From: Thioclava sp. JE_KL1
Lineage (GTDB): Bacteria; Pseudomonadota; Alphaproteobacteria; Rhodobacterales; Rhodobacteraceae
DNA: 64,000 nt
Direction of reading: 5' to 3'
Assembly (NCBI RefSeq): GCF_009296265.1
Contig: NZ_WBJS01000002.1
Coordinates: 310,001-374,000, forward strand
Shown here piece by piece: positions 25,976-35,166 of this stretch (positions within the stretch are counted from its first letter, which is position 1; each line of letters starts with the position of its first letter). The notes below the pieces were generated by a model. That model worked only from the letters and a program-made list of their open reading frames with translations, made no database searches and was not told the DNA's origin. A program made the position numbers and the translations under genes.

Positions 25976-26970
25976 AGGTTCTCTGGCTGCAAGCGGCAGG
26001 CTGCGGCGGCTGCACCATGTCGCTCCTTTGCGCGGAATCCCCGAATGTCTTCGACACGCTGGGCGGGGCGGGGATCGAGTTCCTCTGGCACCCGACCGTC
26101 AGCCTCGAAACCGGCGCGGAAGTGCGCGCGATTTTCGAGGCGGTCGAGAGCGGCGAGATCGCGCTGGACCTGCTGGCCGTCGAGGGCTCTATCGCCCGCG
26201 GGCCGCGTGGGACGGGCAAGTTCCAGATGGTGTCCGGCACCGGGCGTTCGATGCTCGACTGGGTGGTAAGCCTCGCGCCGAAAGCCCGCCATGTCGTCGC
26301 GGTGGGCACCTGCGCGACTTATGGCGGCGTGACCTCGGCGGGCGGCAACCCCTCCGATGCGGTCGGCGTGCAATATGACGGGGCGCTGCCGGGCGGGGCG
26401 CTGCCGGTGGAGTTCCGCTCGGGCTCGGGCCTGCCGGTGATCAACGTGGCGGGCTGCCCGACCCATCCCGACTGGGTGACCGAGACGCTTTTGCTGCTCA
26501 ATGAAGGCGCGCTGGGGGCGGAAGATCTCGACGCTTTCGGGCGGCCTTTGTTCTACGCCAAGCACCTCGTCCATCATGGCTGCTCGAAAAACGAGTTCTA
26601 CGAATACAAGGCCTCGGCAGTGGAACTGTCCGATATCGGCTGCATGATGGAGAACCTGGGTTGCATCGGCACGCAGGCCGTGGGCGATTGCAATATCCGG
26701 CCGTGGAACGGTGACGGGTCGTGCACCTCGGGCGGATACCCCTGCATCAACTGCACCGCGCCCGAATTCGAGGAACCGCGCCATTCCTTCACCGAGACGC
26801 CGAAGATCGCGGGCATCCCGGTGGGCCTCCCGACCGATATGCCAAAGGCATGGTTCATGGCGCTCGCCTCGCTGTCGAAGGCGGCGACGCCCGAGCGGAT
26901 CGCGAAGAACGCGGTTGCCGACCGGGTCGAGGTGACGCCGACGATCCGCAAGCCGAAAGGACGCAGATGA
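25972..26970 (+). CDS. hupU: Regulatory [NiFe] hydrogenase small subunit HupU
   Basis: A 332-residue Fe-S subunit of the H2 sensor. It lacks a Tat signal peptide and starts directly with MKVLWLQAAGCGGCTMSLL, which holds the proximal cluster Cys pair. Further cluster ligands are in VGTCATYGG, NVAGCPTHPDW, HHGCSKNEFYEYKA, MENLGCIG and CTSGGYPCINCTAPEF. Absence of an export signal marks it as cytoplasmic, as in all HupU/HoxB proteins. It is coupled by ATGA to hupT upstream and hupV downstream. Confidence 0.94.
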   Translation: MKVLWLQAAGCGGCTMSLLCAESPNVFDTLGGAGIEFLWHPTVSLETGAEVRAIFEAVESGEIALDLLAVEGSIARGPRGTGKFQMVSGTGRSMLDWVVSLAPKARHVVAVGTCATYGGVTSAGGNPSDAVGVQYDGALPGGALPVEFRSGSGLPVINVAGCPTHPDWVTETLLLLNEGALGAEDLDAFGRPLFYAKHLVHHGCSKNEFYEYKASAVELSDIGCMMENLGCIGTQAVGDCNIRPWNGDGSCTSGGYPCINCTAPEFEEPRHSFTETPKIAGIPVGLPTDMPKAWFMALASLSKAATPERIAKNAVADRVEVTPTIRKPKGRR

Positions 26971-28394
26971 CAGAGACGCCGCGCCTTGTCGTGGGCCCGT
27001 TCAATCGGGTCGAGGGCGATCTGGAAGTACATCTCGACCTCGCCGATGGGGCGGTGGGCGCGGCGCGGGTGAATTCGCCGCTCTATCGCGGGTTCGAGCG
27101 GATGCTGGAAGGCAAAGACCCGCGCGATGCGCTGACGATCACGCCGCGGATCTGCGGCATCTGCTCGATCAGCCAGTCCGCGGCGGCGGCGCGCGCGCTG
27201 GGCGCGGCGATGGGGCTGGAGCCCACGCCGCAGGGCGCGGCCATGGCGGCGCTGATCCATGCGGTCGAGAATGTCTCGGACCACCTGTTCCACTTCAACC
27301 TGTTCTTCATGCCCGATTTCATCCGCCCCGTTTACGCAGGTAAACCGTGGTTCGACCGGGCGGTGGCGCGCTTCACCCCCGCCGAGGGCGGCGCGCAGCG
27401 CGCGGCGGTTTCGGCACGCGCCGAGCTGATGCATATCCTCGGGCTGATGGCGGGCAAATGGCCCCATACGCTCGCGATCCAGCCCGGCGGCGTCACCCGC
27501 GCGCCCGGGCCCCGCGACAAGGTGCGCATCGAGACGACGTTGCGCGCTTTCCGCCGCTATCTGGAGGAGACCGTCATCGGCGGGTCGCTGGAGGCGTTCT
27601 GCGCGATCGAGTCCGTCGATCAGCTGATGGCGTGGGAGACGGGCGATGCGGGGCTGTTCCTGCGCATCGCGGCCGATCTGGATCTGGACCGGCTCGGGCG
27701 CGGCTCGGGCCGGTATATGAGCTTCGGAGCCTATCCACTGGCCGAAGGGTTCGGCTTTGGGCGTGGGCTGTGGGACGGGTCCTTGGGCGCAGTCGATTTC
27801 GGCGCGATCACGGAAGACCTCAGCCATGCGTGGATGCTGGGGGCACAGGCCCATCCCTGGCAGGGCGAGACACGTCCCGACGAGGCGATGCGCGACGCCG
27901 CCTATAGCTGGTGCAAGGCGCCGCGGCTGAACGGTCAGACGGTGGAGACCGGCGCGCTCGCGCGGCAGGTCGTGGACGGCCATCCGCTGGCGCGTGCGCT
28001 GGCGGGCGGTGGCGTTCTGGCGCGGGTTGCAGGGCGGCTGATGGAACTGGCGCGGACGCAAGCCTTCATGGAGGGGCTTGCGAAAGGGATCGATCCGGGG
28101 GCTGCGTTCATGGTGCAGGGCGATCTGCCCGAGGCTGGGCAGGGTGCAGGGCTGGTCGAGGCCGCGCGTGGCGCGCTGGGCCATTGGCTGCGGATCGAGG
28201 ACGGGCGCATCGCGTCGTATCAGATCATCGCGCCCACGACGTGGAATTTCAGCCCGCGCGACGCGGAGGGTGTGCCGGGACCGCTGGAGGCCGCACTGGT
28301 CGGCGCGCCGGTCGGGGTGGGCGAGACCACGCCGGTCTCGGTGCAGCATATCGTGCGCAGTTTCGATCCCTGCATGGTCTGCACGGTGCATTGA
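26967..28394 (+). CDS. hupV: Regulatory [NiFe] hydrogenase large subunit HupV
   Basis: A 475-residue subunit holding the Ni-Fe site: N-terminal RICGICSISQS (C-x2-C) and C-terminal DPCMVCTVH. The protein ends exactly at the His after the last Cys motif, so it has no C-terminal extension and needs no endopeptidase maturation. That is diagnostic of H2-sensing HupV/HoxC and differs from HupL at 32068-33864. The ATG overlaps the hupU stop. HupUV passes the H2 signal to HupT. Confidence 0.94.
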   Translation: MTETPRLVVGPFNRVEGDLEVHLDLADGAVGAARVNSPLYRGFERMLEGKDPRDALTITPRICGICSISQSAAAARALGAAMGLEPTPQGAAMAALIHAVENVSDHLFHFNLFFMPDFIRPVYAGKPWFDRAVARFTPAEGGAQRAAVSARAELMHILGLMAGKWPHTLAIQPGGVTRAPGPRDKVRIETTLRAFRRYLEETVIGGSLEAFCAIESVDQLMAWETGDAGLFLRIAADLDLDRLGRGSGRYMSFGAYPLAEGFGFGRGLWDGSLGAVDFGAITEDLSHAWMLGAQAHPWQGETRPDEAMRDAAYSWCKAPRLNGQTVETGALARQVVDGHPLARALAGGGVLARVAGRLMELARTQAFMEGLAKGIDPGAAFMVQGDLPEAGQGAGLVEAARGALGHWLRIEDGRIASYQIIAPTTWNFSPRDAEGVPGPLEAALVGAPVGVGETTPVSVQHIVRSFDPCMVCTVH

Positions 28395-28418
28395 GTAAGT
28401 TGAGGGCGCGGCCCCTGC

Positions 28419-28497
28419 CGTCGCCGGAGGGCGAGAAACTTTGACGAAAATGGGGGCTCTGCCCCCAAACCCCCGGGATATTTGAGCCAAGAGGAAG
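28419..28497 (+). repeat. Intergenic repeat element, copy 1 (upstream of hypF)
   Basis: The block GTCGCCGGAGGGCGAGAAA (28420-28438) is followed by a GGGGGCTCTGCCCCC hairpin (28452-28466), then CCCCCGGGATATTTG and CCAAGAGGAAG, directly before the hypF ATG. The same ordered blocks occur at 43239-43350 upstream of hypE. The last block supplies the purine-rich ribosome-binding site for hypF. Similar CCCCCGGGATATTT elements are, to my recollection, common in Rhodobacterales intergenic DNA. Confidence 0.75.
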
Positions 28498-30762
28498 ATG
28501 CAGGGTTTCGAGATCAGGGTGCGCGGGCAGGTGCAGGGGGTGGGTTTCCGCCCCTTCATCTGGCGGCTTGCGCAGGAGCGCGGGCTTTCGGGCCATGTGC
28601 TCAACGATCCCGAGGGCGTGCTGATCCGGGTGGCGGGAGCTTTGGACGGTTTGGCCGAGGCGATCTCGGATGAGGCACCGCCGCTTGCGCGGGTCGATGC
28701 GGTGGAGGTGTCGGAGTTTGTGTTCGACACCGCGCCTGAGGGTTTCGCGATCGTGGCCTCGCAAGGGGCGGGGGCCGAGACGCGTGTGACGCCGGATGCG
28801 GCGACCTGCCCGGACTGTCTTGCGGAAATCCGGGGCGACGGGCGCAGGCGGCACTACGCCTTCACCAACTGCACCCATTGCGGGCCGCGTTTCACGATCC
28901 TGCAAGCGCTGCCCTATGATCGGGGGCAGACGACGATGGCGCCCTTCGAGATGTGCTCCGCCTGTCGCGCGGAATATGAGAACCCGGCGGATCGACGTTT
29001 TCACGCGCAGCCGATCGCCTGTCCCGAGTGCGGGCCGCGGGTGTGGCTGGAGGTGGACGGGGAGGAGCGTCCTGCCGAAGAGGTCGGAGCGGTTTTGCAG
29101 GGCGGGGGCATCGTCGCGGTGAAAGGCTTGGGCGGGTTTCATCTCGCCTGCGATGCGAGCAATGCCGAGGCCGTGGCGCTGTTGCGGGCGCGCAAGCGCA
29201 GGCCTGCAAAGCCCTTCGCGCTGATGGGCGAAATCGAGACCATCCGGCGCTACGCCAAGGTCTCAGAGGCCGAGGCGGAACTGCTGCGCGACCCTGCGGC
29301 GCCGATCGTGTTGCTGCAAAAGGCGGGGGAGGCTTTGCCGGAGGCGGTGGCGCCCGGACAGGACAGCCTCGGCTGGATGCTGCCCTATACGCCGCTGCAT
29401 CATCTGTTGCTGCGCGAATGGGCGCGGGGGGGCGAGGGGCGACCGCTGGTAATGACCTCGGGCAATCTCTCGGGCGAGCCGCAGGTGATCGGAAACGATG
29501 AGGCGTGCGAGAAGCTGGCTGGCTTCGTCGATGCCTTCCTGATGCATGACCGCGACATTGCGCGGCGGCTCGATGACAGCGTCGTGCGGGCCGATCCGCC
29601 GATGGTACTGCGCCGCGCGCGAGGGCAGGTGCCGGGCACCTTGCCGCTGCCCGACGGGTTCGAGGGCGCGCCTCAGGTCGTTAGCTATGGCGGGCAAATG
29701 AAGGCCGCGATCTGCCTGATCAAGAACGGGCAGGCGCTGCTGGGCCATCACTTGGGCGAGCTGGACGAGGCGCTGACATGGGAGGCGTTCGAGCAGGCCG
29801 ATGCGGATTATGCGGCGCTGTTCGATCATCGCCCCGAGGTCGTGGCGGTCGATCTGCACCCCGATTTTCGGGCTTCGCGCCACGGGGCGGAACGGGCCGC
29901 GCGCGACGGGTTGCCGGTGGTCGAGGTGCAGCATCACCATGCGCATCTCGCCGCCTGCATGGCCGAGAACGGTTGGCCGCTGGAGGGCGGCAAGGTCGCG
30001 GGGATCGTGCTCGATGGGCTCGGCTTGGGGCCCGATGGCACGGTCTGGGGCGGCGAGCTGTTGTTGGGCGATTATCATGGGTTCGCGCGGCGCGGCTGGC
30101 TGGAGCCCGCGCCGCTGATCGGTGGCGACCGGGCGCAGGCAGAGCCGTGGCGCAATGCGCTGGTGCGGCTCGATGCGGCGGGGCTGGCGGGGCTGGCCGA
30201 CAGCCTGTTCCCGGAGGCCCCGCGCGATCTGGCGCGGCAGGCGGCGGCGAAGGGGATCAACGCGCCGCTGTCGTCTTCGGCGGGGCGGCTCTTCGATGCG
30301 GTGGCGGCCTGCCTCGGGATCTGCCCGATGCGGCAGAGCTATGAGGGCGAGGCCGCGATGCGGCTCGAAGCGCTGGCGGCGCACGCGTTGGCACACGGGG
30401 AGTCGGCGGAGGCCGGGGCCTATGCGTTCTCGGATGCGGGCGACGTGCTCGAGACCGGACCGTTTTTTCAGGCGCTCGCCGCCGATCTGGAGGCCGGGGT
30501 TGCGCCCGAGACAATCGCGCTGCGGTTCCATGCGGCGCTGGCGCAGGGCTTTGCCCGCCGGGTGCGGTCGCTGATCGAAAGCGGAGAGGCGAAAGCCGTG
30601 GCGCTCACGGGCGGCGTGTATCAGAACGCGCTGTTGCATCGGCTGACCTGCGCGGCGTTGGACGATCTGCCGGTGCTGAGCCATCGCACGCTGCCGGCGA
30701 ATGACGGCTCGCTGGCGCTGGGGCAGGCGGTGATTGCTGCGGCGCAGTCGGAAAGAGACTGA
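28498..30762 (+). CDS. hypF: Hydrogenase maturation carbamoyltransferase HypF
   Basis: A 754-residue enzyme that activates carbamoyl phosphate to make the CN ligands of the Ni-Fe site with HypE. Domains in order: acylphosphatase (IRVRGQVQGVGFRPFIWRLA, residues 1-90); two zinc fingers (CPDCLAEI...CTHCGPRF and CSACRAEYENPADRRFHAQPIACPECG, about 100-185); YrdC-like (about 195-370, KRRPAKPFALM); and a Kae1-like C-terminal domain with VQHHHAHLAACMAENGW. Length is usual. Its start sits directly after the intergenic repeat, 103 bases from hupV. Confidence 0.95.
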   Translation: MQGFEIRVRGQVQGVGFRPFIWRLAQERGLSGHVLNDPEGVLIRVAGALDGLAEAISDEAPPLARVDAVEVSEFVFDTAPEGFAIVASQGAGAETRVTPDAATCPDCLAEIRGDGRRRHYAFTNCTHCGPRFTILQALPYDRGQTTMAPFEMCSACRAEYENPADRRFHAQPIACPECGPRVWLEVDGEERPAEEVGAVLQGGGIVAVKGLGGFHLACDASNAEAVALLRARKRRPAKPFALMGEIETIRRYAKVSEAEAELLRDPAAPIVLLQKAGEALPEAVAPGQDSLGWMLPYTPLHHLLLREWARGGEGRPLVMTSGNLSGEPQVIGNDEACEKLAGFVDAFLMHDRDIARRLDDSVVRADPPMVLRRARGQVPGTLPLPDGFEGAPQVVSYGGQMKAAICLIKNGQALLGHHLGELDEALTWEAFEQADADYAALFDHRPEVVAVDLHPDFRASRHGAERAARDGLPVVEVQHHHAHLAACMAENGWPLEGGKVAGIVLDGLGLGPDGTVWGGELLLGDYHGFARRGWLEPAPLIGGDRAQAEPWRNALVRLDAAGLAGLADSLFPEAPRDLARQAAAKGINAPLSSSAGRLFDAVAACLGICPMRQSYEGEAAMRLEALAAHALAHGESAEAGAYAFSDAGDVLETGPFFQALAADLEAGVAPETIALRFHAALAQGFARRVRSLIESGEAKAVALTGGVYQNALLHRLTCAALDDLPVLSHRTLPANDGSLALGQAVIAAAQSERD

Positions 30763-30822
30763 CCGGAATCCCGGAAAGCTGGTCACTGACGTGCCAGTGC
30801 GGCCCCGCGCCGCAACGGGGTT

Positions 30823-30833
30823 TTGACGGGCAA
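30823..30833 (+). promoter_or_regulatory. Probable HupR binding site upstream of hupSLC
   Basis: TTG-ACGGG-CAA is an exact match to the TTG-N5-CAA palindrome known for HupR in R. capsulatus. It is the only good match I noticed in the 225-base gap between hypF and hupS and lies 155 bases before the hupS start codon, consistent with an upstream activator site. The downstream core promoter could not be assigned confidently. Confidence 0.6.
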
Positions 30834-30987
30834 CATATCGGAAACAAATAGGAATTCGCGCCTGCGACATCCTGTCATTATTTCGTTCTGTTCGCGGACC
30901 CGACCTGCCAATCCTGAGATCACACATGCGTATTCCCCTCGGGAGGAGGGAGAATCCGGTCATCGGGATCACAGAGGGAGGGACACT

Positions 30988-32064
30988 TTGCCTGCGATCG
31001 AAACCTTTTACGATGTGATGCGTCGGCAGGGGATCACCCGCCGCAGCTTCATGAAATATTGCTCGCTGACGGCGGCGGCGCTGGGTCTCGGCCCGGCCTA
31101 TGTGCCCAAGATCGCCCATGCGATGGAAACCAAGCCGCGCACCCCGGTGATCTGGGTGCACGGGCTCGAATGTACCTGTTGTTCGGAAAGCTTCATCCGC
31201 TCGGCCCACCCGCTGGCCAAGGATGTCGTGCTCTCGATGATCTCGCTCGACTATGACGACACGTTGATGGCGGCGGCGGGCGCGCAGGCAGAAGCCGCGC
31301 TGCAGGACACGATCGACAAGTATAAAGGGAATTACATCCTCGCCGTGGAGGGCAATCCGCCGCTCAACGAAGACGGGATGTACTGCATCGTGGGCGGCAA
31401 GCCCTTCGTGGACCAACTCCGCCACGCTGCCGAGCACGCGAAAGCCATTATCTCCTGGGGCGCCTGCGCCTCCTATGGCTGCGTGCAGGCTGCCGCCCCG
31501 AACCCGACGCGCGCCACGCCGGTGCACAAGGTCATCACCGACAAGCCGATCATCAAGGTGCCGGGCTGCCCGCCCATCGCCGAGGTGATGACCGGCGTGA
31601 TTACCTACATGCTGACCTTCGACCGGATGCCCGAGCTGGACCGTCAGGGCCGGCCGCAGATGTTCTATTCGCAGCGTATCCACGACAAGTGCTACCGCCG
31701 TCCGCATTTCGACGCTGGTCAGTTCGTCGAGACGTGGGACGACGAGAACGCGCGCAAGGGCTATTGCCTCTACAAGATGGGCTGCAAAGGGCCGACCACC
31801 TACAATGCGTGCTCGACCGTGCGCTGGAACGAGGGTGTCAGCTTCCCGATCCAGTCGGGTCACGGCTGTATCGGCTGTTCCGAGGACGGGTTCTGGGATC
31901 AGGGCTCCTTCTACGACCGGCTCACCAACATCAAGCAATTCGGGATCGAAGCGAATGCCGATGTGGTCGGCGGCACCACGGCGGCTGTCGTCGGCGGTGC
32001 GGTGGCAGTTCACGCTGCCGTCTCCGCGCTCAAACGCGCCCAGAAGAAGAACGAGGAGGCGTAA
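30988..32064 (+). CDS. hupS: Uptake [NiFe] hydrogenase small subunit HupS
   Basis: A 358-residue Fe-S subunit with a Tat signal peptide (RRSFMK at residues 18-23, cleavage near Ala-His-Ala at about 45) that carries the folded HupSL complex to the periplasm. Cluster motifs: [48 protein letters not shown] and [13 protein letters not shown]. The C-terminus has a hydrophobic anchor ([21 protein letters not shown]). The start is TTG at 30988, preceded by GGGAGGG and giving the same length as R. capsulatus HupS. It is first gene of hupSLC. Confidence 0.95.
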   Translation: MPAIETFYDVMRRQGITRRSFMKYCSLTAAALGLGPAYVPKIAHAMETKPRTPVIWVHGLECTCCSESFIRSAHPLAKDVVLSMISLDYDDTLMAAAGAQAEAALQDTIDKYKGNYILAVEGNPPLNEDGMYCIVGGKPFVDQLRHAAEHAKAIISWGACASYGCVQAAAPNPTRATPVHKVITDKPIIKVPGCPPIAEVMTGVITYMLTFDRMPELDRQGRPQMFYSQRIHDKCYRRPHFDAGQFVETWDDENARKGYCLYKMGCKGPTTYNACSTVRWNEGVSFPIQSGHGCIGCSEDGFWDQGSFYDRLTNIKQFGIEANADVVGGTTAAVVGGAVAVHAAVSALKRAQKKNEEA

Positions 32065-32067
32065 TCC

Positions 32068-33864
32068 ATGTCGGTTCTCAACACGCCGAACGGCTACACG
32101 ATGGACAATTCGGGCAAACGGGTCGTTGTCGACCCGGTGACCCGGATCGAAGGCCACATGCGCTGCGAAGTGAATGTGGACGAAAACAACATGATCACCA
32201 ACGCGGTCTCGACCGGCACGATGTGGCGCGGGCTCGAGGTGATCCTGAAAGGCCGCGATCCGCGCGACGCCTGGGCCTTCACCGAGCGGATCTGCGGCGT
32301 CTGCACCGGCACCCATGCGCTGACCTCGGTCCGCGCGGTGGAAGATGCGCTGGGGATCCAGATCCCCGACAATGCGAACTCGATCCGGAACATGATGCAG
32401 CTCGCGCTGCAGATCCATGACCACATCGTGCATTTCTATCACCTGCACGCGCTCGATTGGGTCAATCCGGTCAACGCCCTGCGCGCGGACCCGAAGGCGA
32501 CTTCGGAGCTGCAGCAGAAGGTCAGCCCGAGCCATCCGCTCTCCTCCCCAGGCTATTTCCGGGACGTGCAGAACCGTCTCAAGAAATTCGTCGAAAGCGG
32601 ACAGCTCGGGCTGTTCAAAAACGGCTACTGGGACAACCCGGCTTATCTGCTTCCGCCAGAAGCGGACCTGATGGCGACGACGCACTATCTGGAGGCGCTC
32701 GATCTTCAGAAGGAGATCGTCAAGGTTCACACCATCTTCGGGGGCAAGAACCCGCACCCGAGCTGGCTTGTGGGCGGCGTGCCGTGCCCGATCAATATCG
32801 ACGGGGTCGGCTCGGTCGGTGCGATCAACATGGAACGGCTGAATCTCGTCTCCTCGATCATCGACAAGTGCCAGGAGTTCAACGAGAACGTCTATATCCC
32901 CGACGTGATCGCGATCGGCGGCTTCTACAAGAACTGGCTCTATGGTGGCGGTCTGTCGTCGCAGGCCTGCCTTGCCTATGGCGACATTCCGGAGAACCCG
33001 AACGACTTCTCGCCCGAGCAGCTTCATCTGCCGCGTGGCGCGATCATCAACAGCAATCTCAACGAGGTGCATGACGTCGATCCGCGCGACCCCGAACAGG
33101 TGCAGGAATTCGTCGACCACTCCTGGTACACCTATGGCGAGCCCGGCAAGGGCCTGCATCCGTGGGATGGCGTGACCGAGCCGCAATACGAGCTCGGGCC
33201 GAACGCCAAAGGCACGCGGACCAATATCATCGAGCTTGACGAGGCTGCGAAATACAGCTGGATCAAGGCCCCGCGCTGGAAGGGGCACGCGATGGAGGTC
33301 GGTCCGCTCGCGCGTTACGTCGTGGGCTACGCCAAGGGTCACGAGGACATCAAGAACCAGGTCGATGGTCTGCTGCGCAAGATGGACCTGCCGTTCAATG
33401 CGGTCTTCTCGACGCTGGGCCGCACCGCGGCGCGGGCGCTGGAATCCGAGTATTGCTCGCGTCTGCAGCGGCACTTCTTCGACAAGATGATGACCAACAT
33501 CAAGAATGGCGACGAAAGCACCGCCAATGTCGAGAAATGGGATCCGTCGAGCTGGCCGAAAGAGGCCAAGGGCGTCGGCATGACCGAGGCTCCGCGCGGC
33601 GCGCTGGGGCATTGGGTCAAGATCAAGGACGGGCGCATCGAGAACTACCAATGCGTCGTGCCCACCACCTGGAACGGCTCGCCCCGTGACACGCAGGGCA
33701 ATATCGGTGCCTTCGAGGCGTCGCTGATGAACACCAGGGTGGAGCGTCCCGAAGAGCCGGTCGAAATCCTGCGCACCCTGCACAGCTTCGATCCGTGCCT
33801 TGCCTGTTCGACCCATGTGATGTCGCCCGACGGCGAAGAGCTCACCACCGTCAAGGTGCGCTGA
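32068..33864 (+). CDS. hupL: Uptake [NiFe] hydrogenase large subunit HupL
   Basis: A 598-residue catalytic subunit. It holds the Ni-Fe ligands in [12 protein letters not shown] and [11 protein letters not shown] 15-residue extension ([15 protein letters not shown]) follows the last His and must be cleaved by HupD after metal insertion. It oxidises H2 in the periplasm and passes electrons via HupS and HupC to the quinone pool. It lies 3 bases after hupS. Confidence 0.97.
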   Translation: MSVLNTPNGYTMDNSGKRVVVDPVTRIEGHMRCEVNVDENNMITNAVSTGTMWRGLEVILKGRDPRDAWAFTERICGVCTGTHALTSVRAVEDALGIQIPDNANSIRNMMQLALQIHDHIVHFYHLHALDWVNPVNALRADPKATSELQQKVSPSHPLSSPGYFRDVQNRLKKFVESGQLGLFKNGYWDNPAYLLPPEADLMATTHYLEALDLQKEIVKVHTIFGGKNPHPSWLVGGVPCPINIDGVGSVGAINMERLNLVSSIIDKCQEFNENVYIPDVIAIGGFYKNWLYGGGLSSQACLAYGDIPENPNDFSPEQLHLPRGAIINSNLNEVHDVDPRDPEQVQEFVDHSWYTYGEPGKGLHPWDGVTEPQYELGPNAKGTRTNIIELDEAAKYSWIKAPRWKGHAMEVGPLARYVVGYAKGHEDIKNQVDGLLRKMDLPFNAVFSTLGRTAARALESEYCSRLQRHFFDKMMTNIKNGDESTANVEKWDPSSWPKEAKGVGMTEAPRGALGHWVKIKDGRIENYQCVVPTTWNGSPRDTQGNIGAFEASLMNTRVERPEEPVEILRTLHSFDPCLACSTHVMSPDGEELTTVKVR

Positions 33865-33878
33865 GGGAGGAGGAAATC

Positions 33879-34064
33879 ATGAAGAAACTCGCATTCGCTT
33901 TCAGCATGATCGCAGGTCCCGCGCTGGCCCATCCGGGTCACGCGGTGGCCCCCGGCGCGGAAGGGCACACCATCGCCCATGTCGCAATGGCGACCGGCGC
34001 GATCGCCCTGGCCTATGTGGCCGTCGAAATCGCCCGCGCCGTCAAGCGCGTCCGCAAGGAGTAA
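33879..34064 (+). CDS. Small exported His-containing protein between hupL and hupC
   Basis: A 61-residue protein: signal peptide (MKKLAFAFSMIAGPALA), a mature start HPGHAVAPGAEGHTIAH rich in His, one transmembrane helix (VAMATGAIALAYVAVEIA) and a basic tail (RAVKRVRKE). The ATG follows GGAGGAGGAAATC, a strong Shine-Dalgarno, and it is tightly packed (14 bases after hupL, 5 before hupC), so it looks genuinely translated. The HPGH start recalls the N-terminus of HupE/UreJ nickel permeases, but the rest is not homologous. Function unknown. Confidence 0.72.
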   Translation: MKKLAFAFSMIAGPALAHPGHAVAPGAEGHTIAHVAMATGAIALAYVAVEIARAVKRVRKE

Positions 34065-34069
34065 GGGCG

Positions 34070-34846
34070 ATGGAGGACACGATCCACACGCCAAACCCCA
34101 AGGCGACAGGGGCCTTCGAGGCCTCCCGCCTGACCGGCGACGCGACCGAGGAAGATCTCGACTCGATCCGCCGCCGGACCTCCGTCTATGTCTACGAGGC
34201 GCCCGTGCGCCTCTGGCACTGGCTCAACGCGCTGATGATCACGGTGCTGATCGTGACCGGTTTCCTGATCGGCGCGCCCCTGCCGTCGCTGCAGATCGGC
34301 GAAGCGACCGAGCAATTCGTCATGGGCTATATCCGCTTCGGCCATTTCGCGGCGGCGCAGGTCCTGACGGTGATCTTCTTCGGGCGCATCTACTGGGCCT
34401 TCGTGGGCAATCACCACGCCCGCCAGCTGTTCTACGTGCCGGTCTGGCGCAAGCGCTGGTGGAAAGAGCTGGGGCACGAGCTGCGCTGGTATGCTTTCCT
34501 CGAGAAGACGCCGAAGAAATACGTCGGCCACAACCCGCTGGCACAGCTTGCGATGTTCTTCTTCATGACGCTCGGGATCACCTTCATGCTGATCACCGGC
34601 TGGGCGCTCTATGCGGAAGGTGCGGGGCAGGGCTCTTTGCCCGATACGGCCATGGGCTGGGTGCTGGGTCTCGTGCAGAACTCCCAGAGGCTTCACACGC
34701 TGCACCATCTCGGCATGTGGGCCATCGTAATCTTCATGATCGTGCACATCTATGCGGCGATCCGCGAGGACATCATGAGCCGTCAGTCGATGGTCTCCAC
34801 GATGATCTCCGGCCACCGGACGTTTAAGGACGATCGTATCGAGTAA
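34070..34846 (+). CDS. hupC: Hydrogenase b-type cytochrome subunit HupC
   Basis: A 258-residue membrane protein with four predicted transmembrane helices that transfers electrons from HupSL to ubiquinone. Heme-ligand His positions appear in VYEAPVRLWHWLNALMI, RFGHFAAAQVL and LHHLGMWAIVIFMIVHIYAAIRED. It has a hydrophilic N-terminal ~40 residues, somewhat longer than usual. It is last gene of the structural group and is followed by a hairpin. Confidence 0.94.
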   Translation: MEDTIHTPNPKATGAFEASRLTGDATEEDLDSIRRRTSVYVYEAPVRLWHWLNALMITVLIVTGFLIGAPLPSLQIGEATEQFVMGYIRFGHFAAAQVLTVIFFGRIYWAFVGNHHARQLFYVPVWRKRWWKELGHELRWYAFLEKTPKKYVGHNPLAQLAMFFFMTLGITFMLITGWALYAEGAGQGSLPDTAMGWVLGLVQNSQRLHTLHHLGMWAIVIFMIVHIYAAIREDIMSRQSMVSTMISGHRTFKDDRIE

Positions 34847-34867
34847 CGGTTCGTGCGGTGGTAGGGC

Positions 34868-34897
34868 GAACGGGCGCGGGTCAATCCGCGCCCGTTC
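34868..34897 (+). terminator. Hairpin after hupC
   Basis: GAACGGGCGCGG (34868-34879) and CCGCGCCCGTTC (34886-34897) form a perfect 12-base-pair stem with a 6-base loop. No clear T-run follows, so it may be a partial terminator or a 3' stabiliser that raises hupSLC over the maturation genes. Confidence 0.6.
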
Positions 34898-35166
34898 TGC
34901 ATTGGGGCGCGGATTCGAGCTGTTTCCAGCGTTGCGCTGCCGGTGGAAGATTTCATTGCGAAAAGCCTGCTTGGGTGGAAATATGGTTTCCACTTTGAAG
35001 GCTTTGATGGCGGCGCGCTTCCCAGGAAAATTTCGTAAAAACAAATACTAGACAGATTGTCGCAGTTCCGTGCGATTTCCGTGAAGCCCGTCCCTCTGCA
35101 AAGCCTATTGTCGGTTCGAGGCGAGGATGGCAACGCGCTTGCCGCCTCGGGGAGAGGGAGGAAATC
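34898..35166 (+). promoter_or_regulatory. Gap between hupC and hupD
   Basis: This 269-base non-coding stretch has an AT-rich centre around 34975-35060. After the strong hairpin it may carry a separate promoter for the hupD-hypE maturation genes. No TTG-N5-CAA site was seen and I could not assign a -35/-10 pair. GAGAGGGAGGAAATC before hupD is its ribosome-binding site. Confidence 0.4.

Noticed and set aside
26598-28730. A 710-codon minus-strand frame antisense to hupU and hupV
   Set aside because: Shadow of the hupUV coding strand; Arg/Pro/His-rich low-information product without start context.
30823-30987. N-terminal extension of HupS to a TTG at 30823
   Set aside because: The TTG is part of the HupR-type site; the Tat signal peptide begins properly at the TTG at 30988 with a good ribosome-binding site.
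29263-33816. A 1517-codon open frame on the minus strand antisense to hypF, hupS and hupL
   Set aside because: Runs through three certain genes and the hupS promoter; its composition is what GC-rich third codon positions give on the opposite strand, and no domain is visible.
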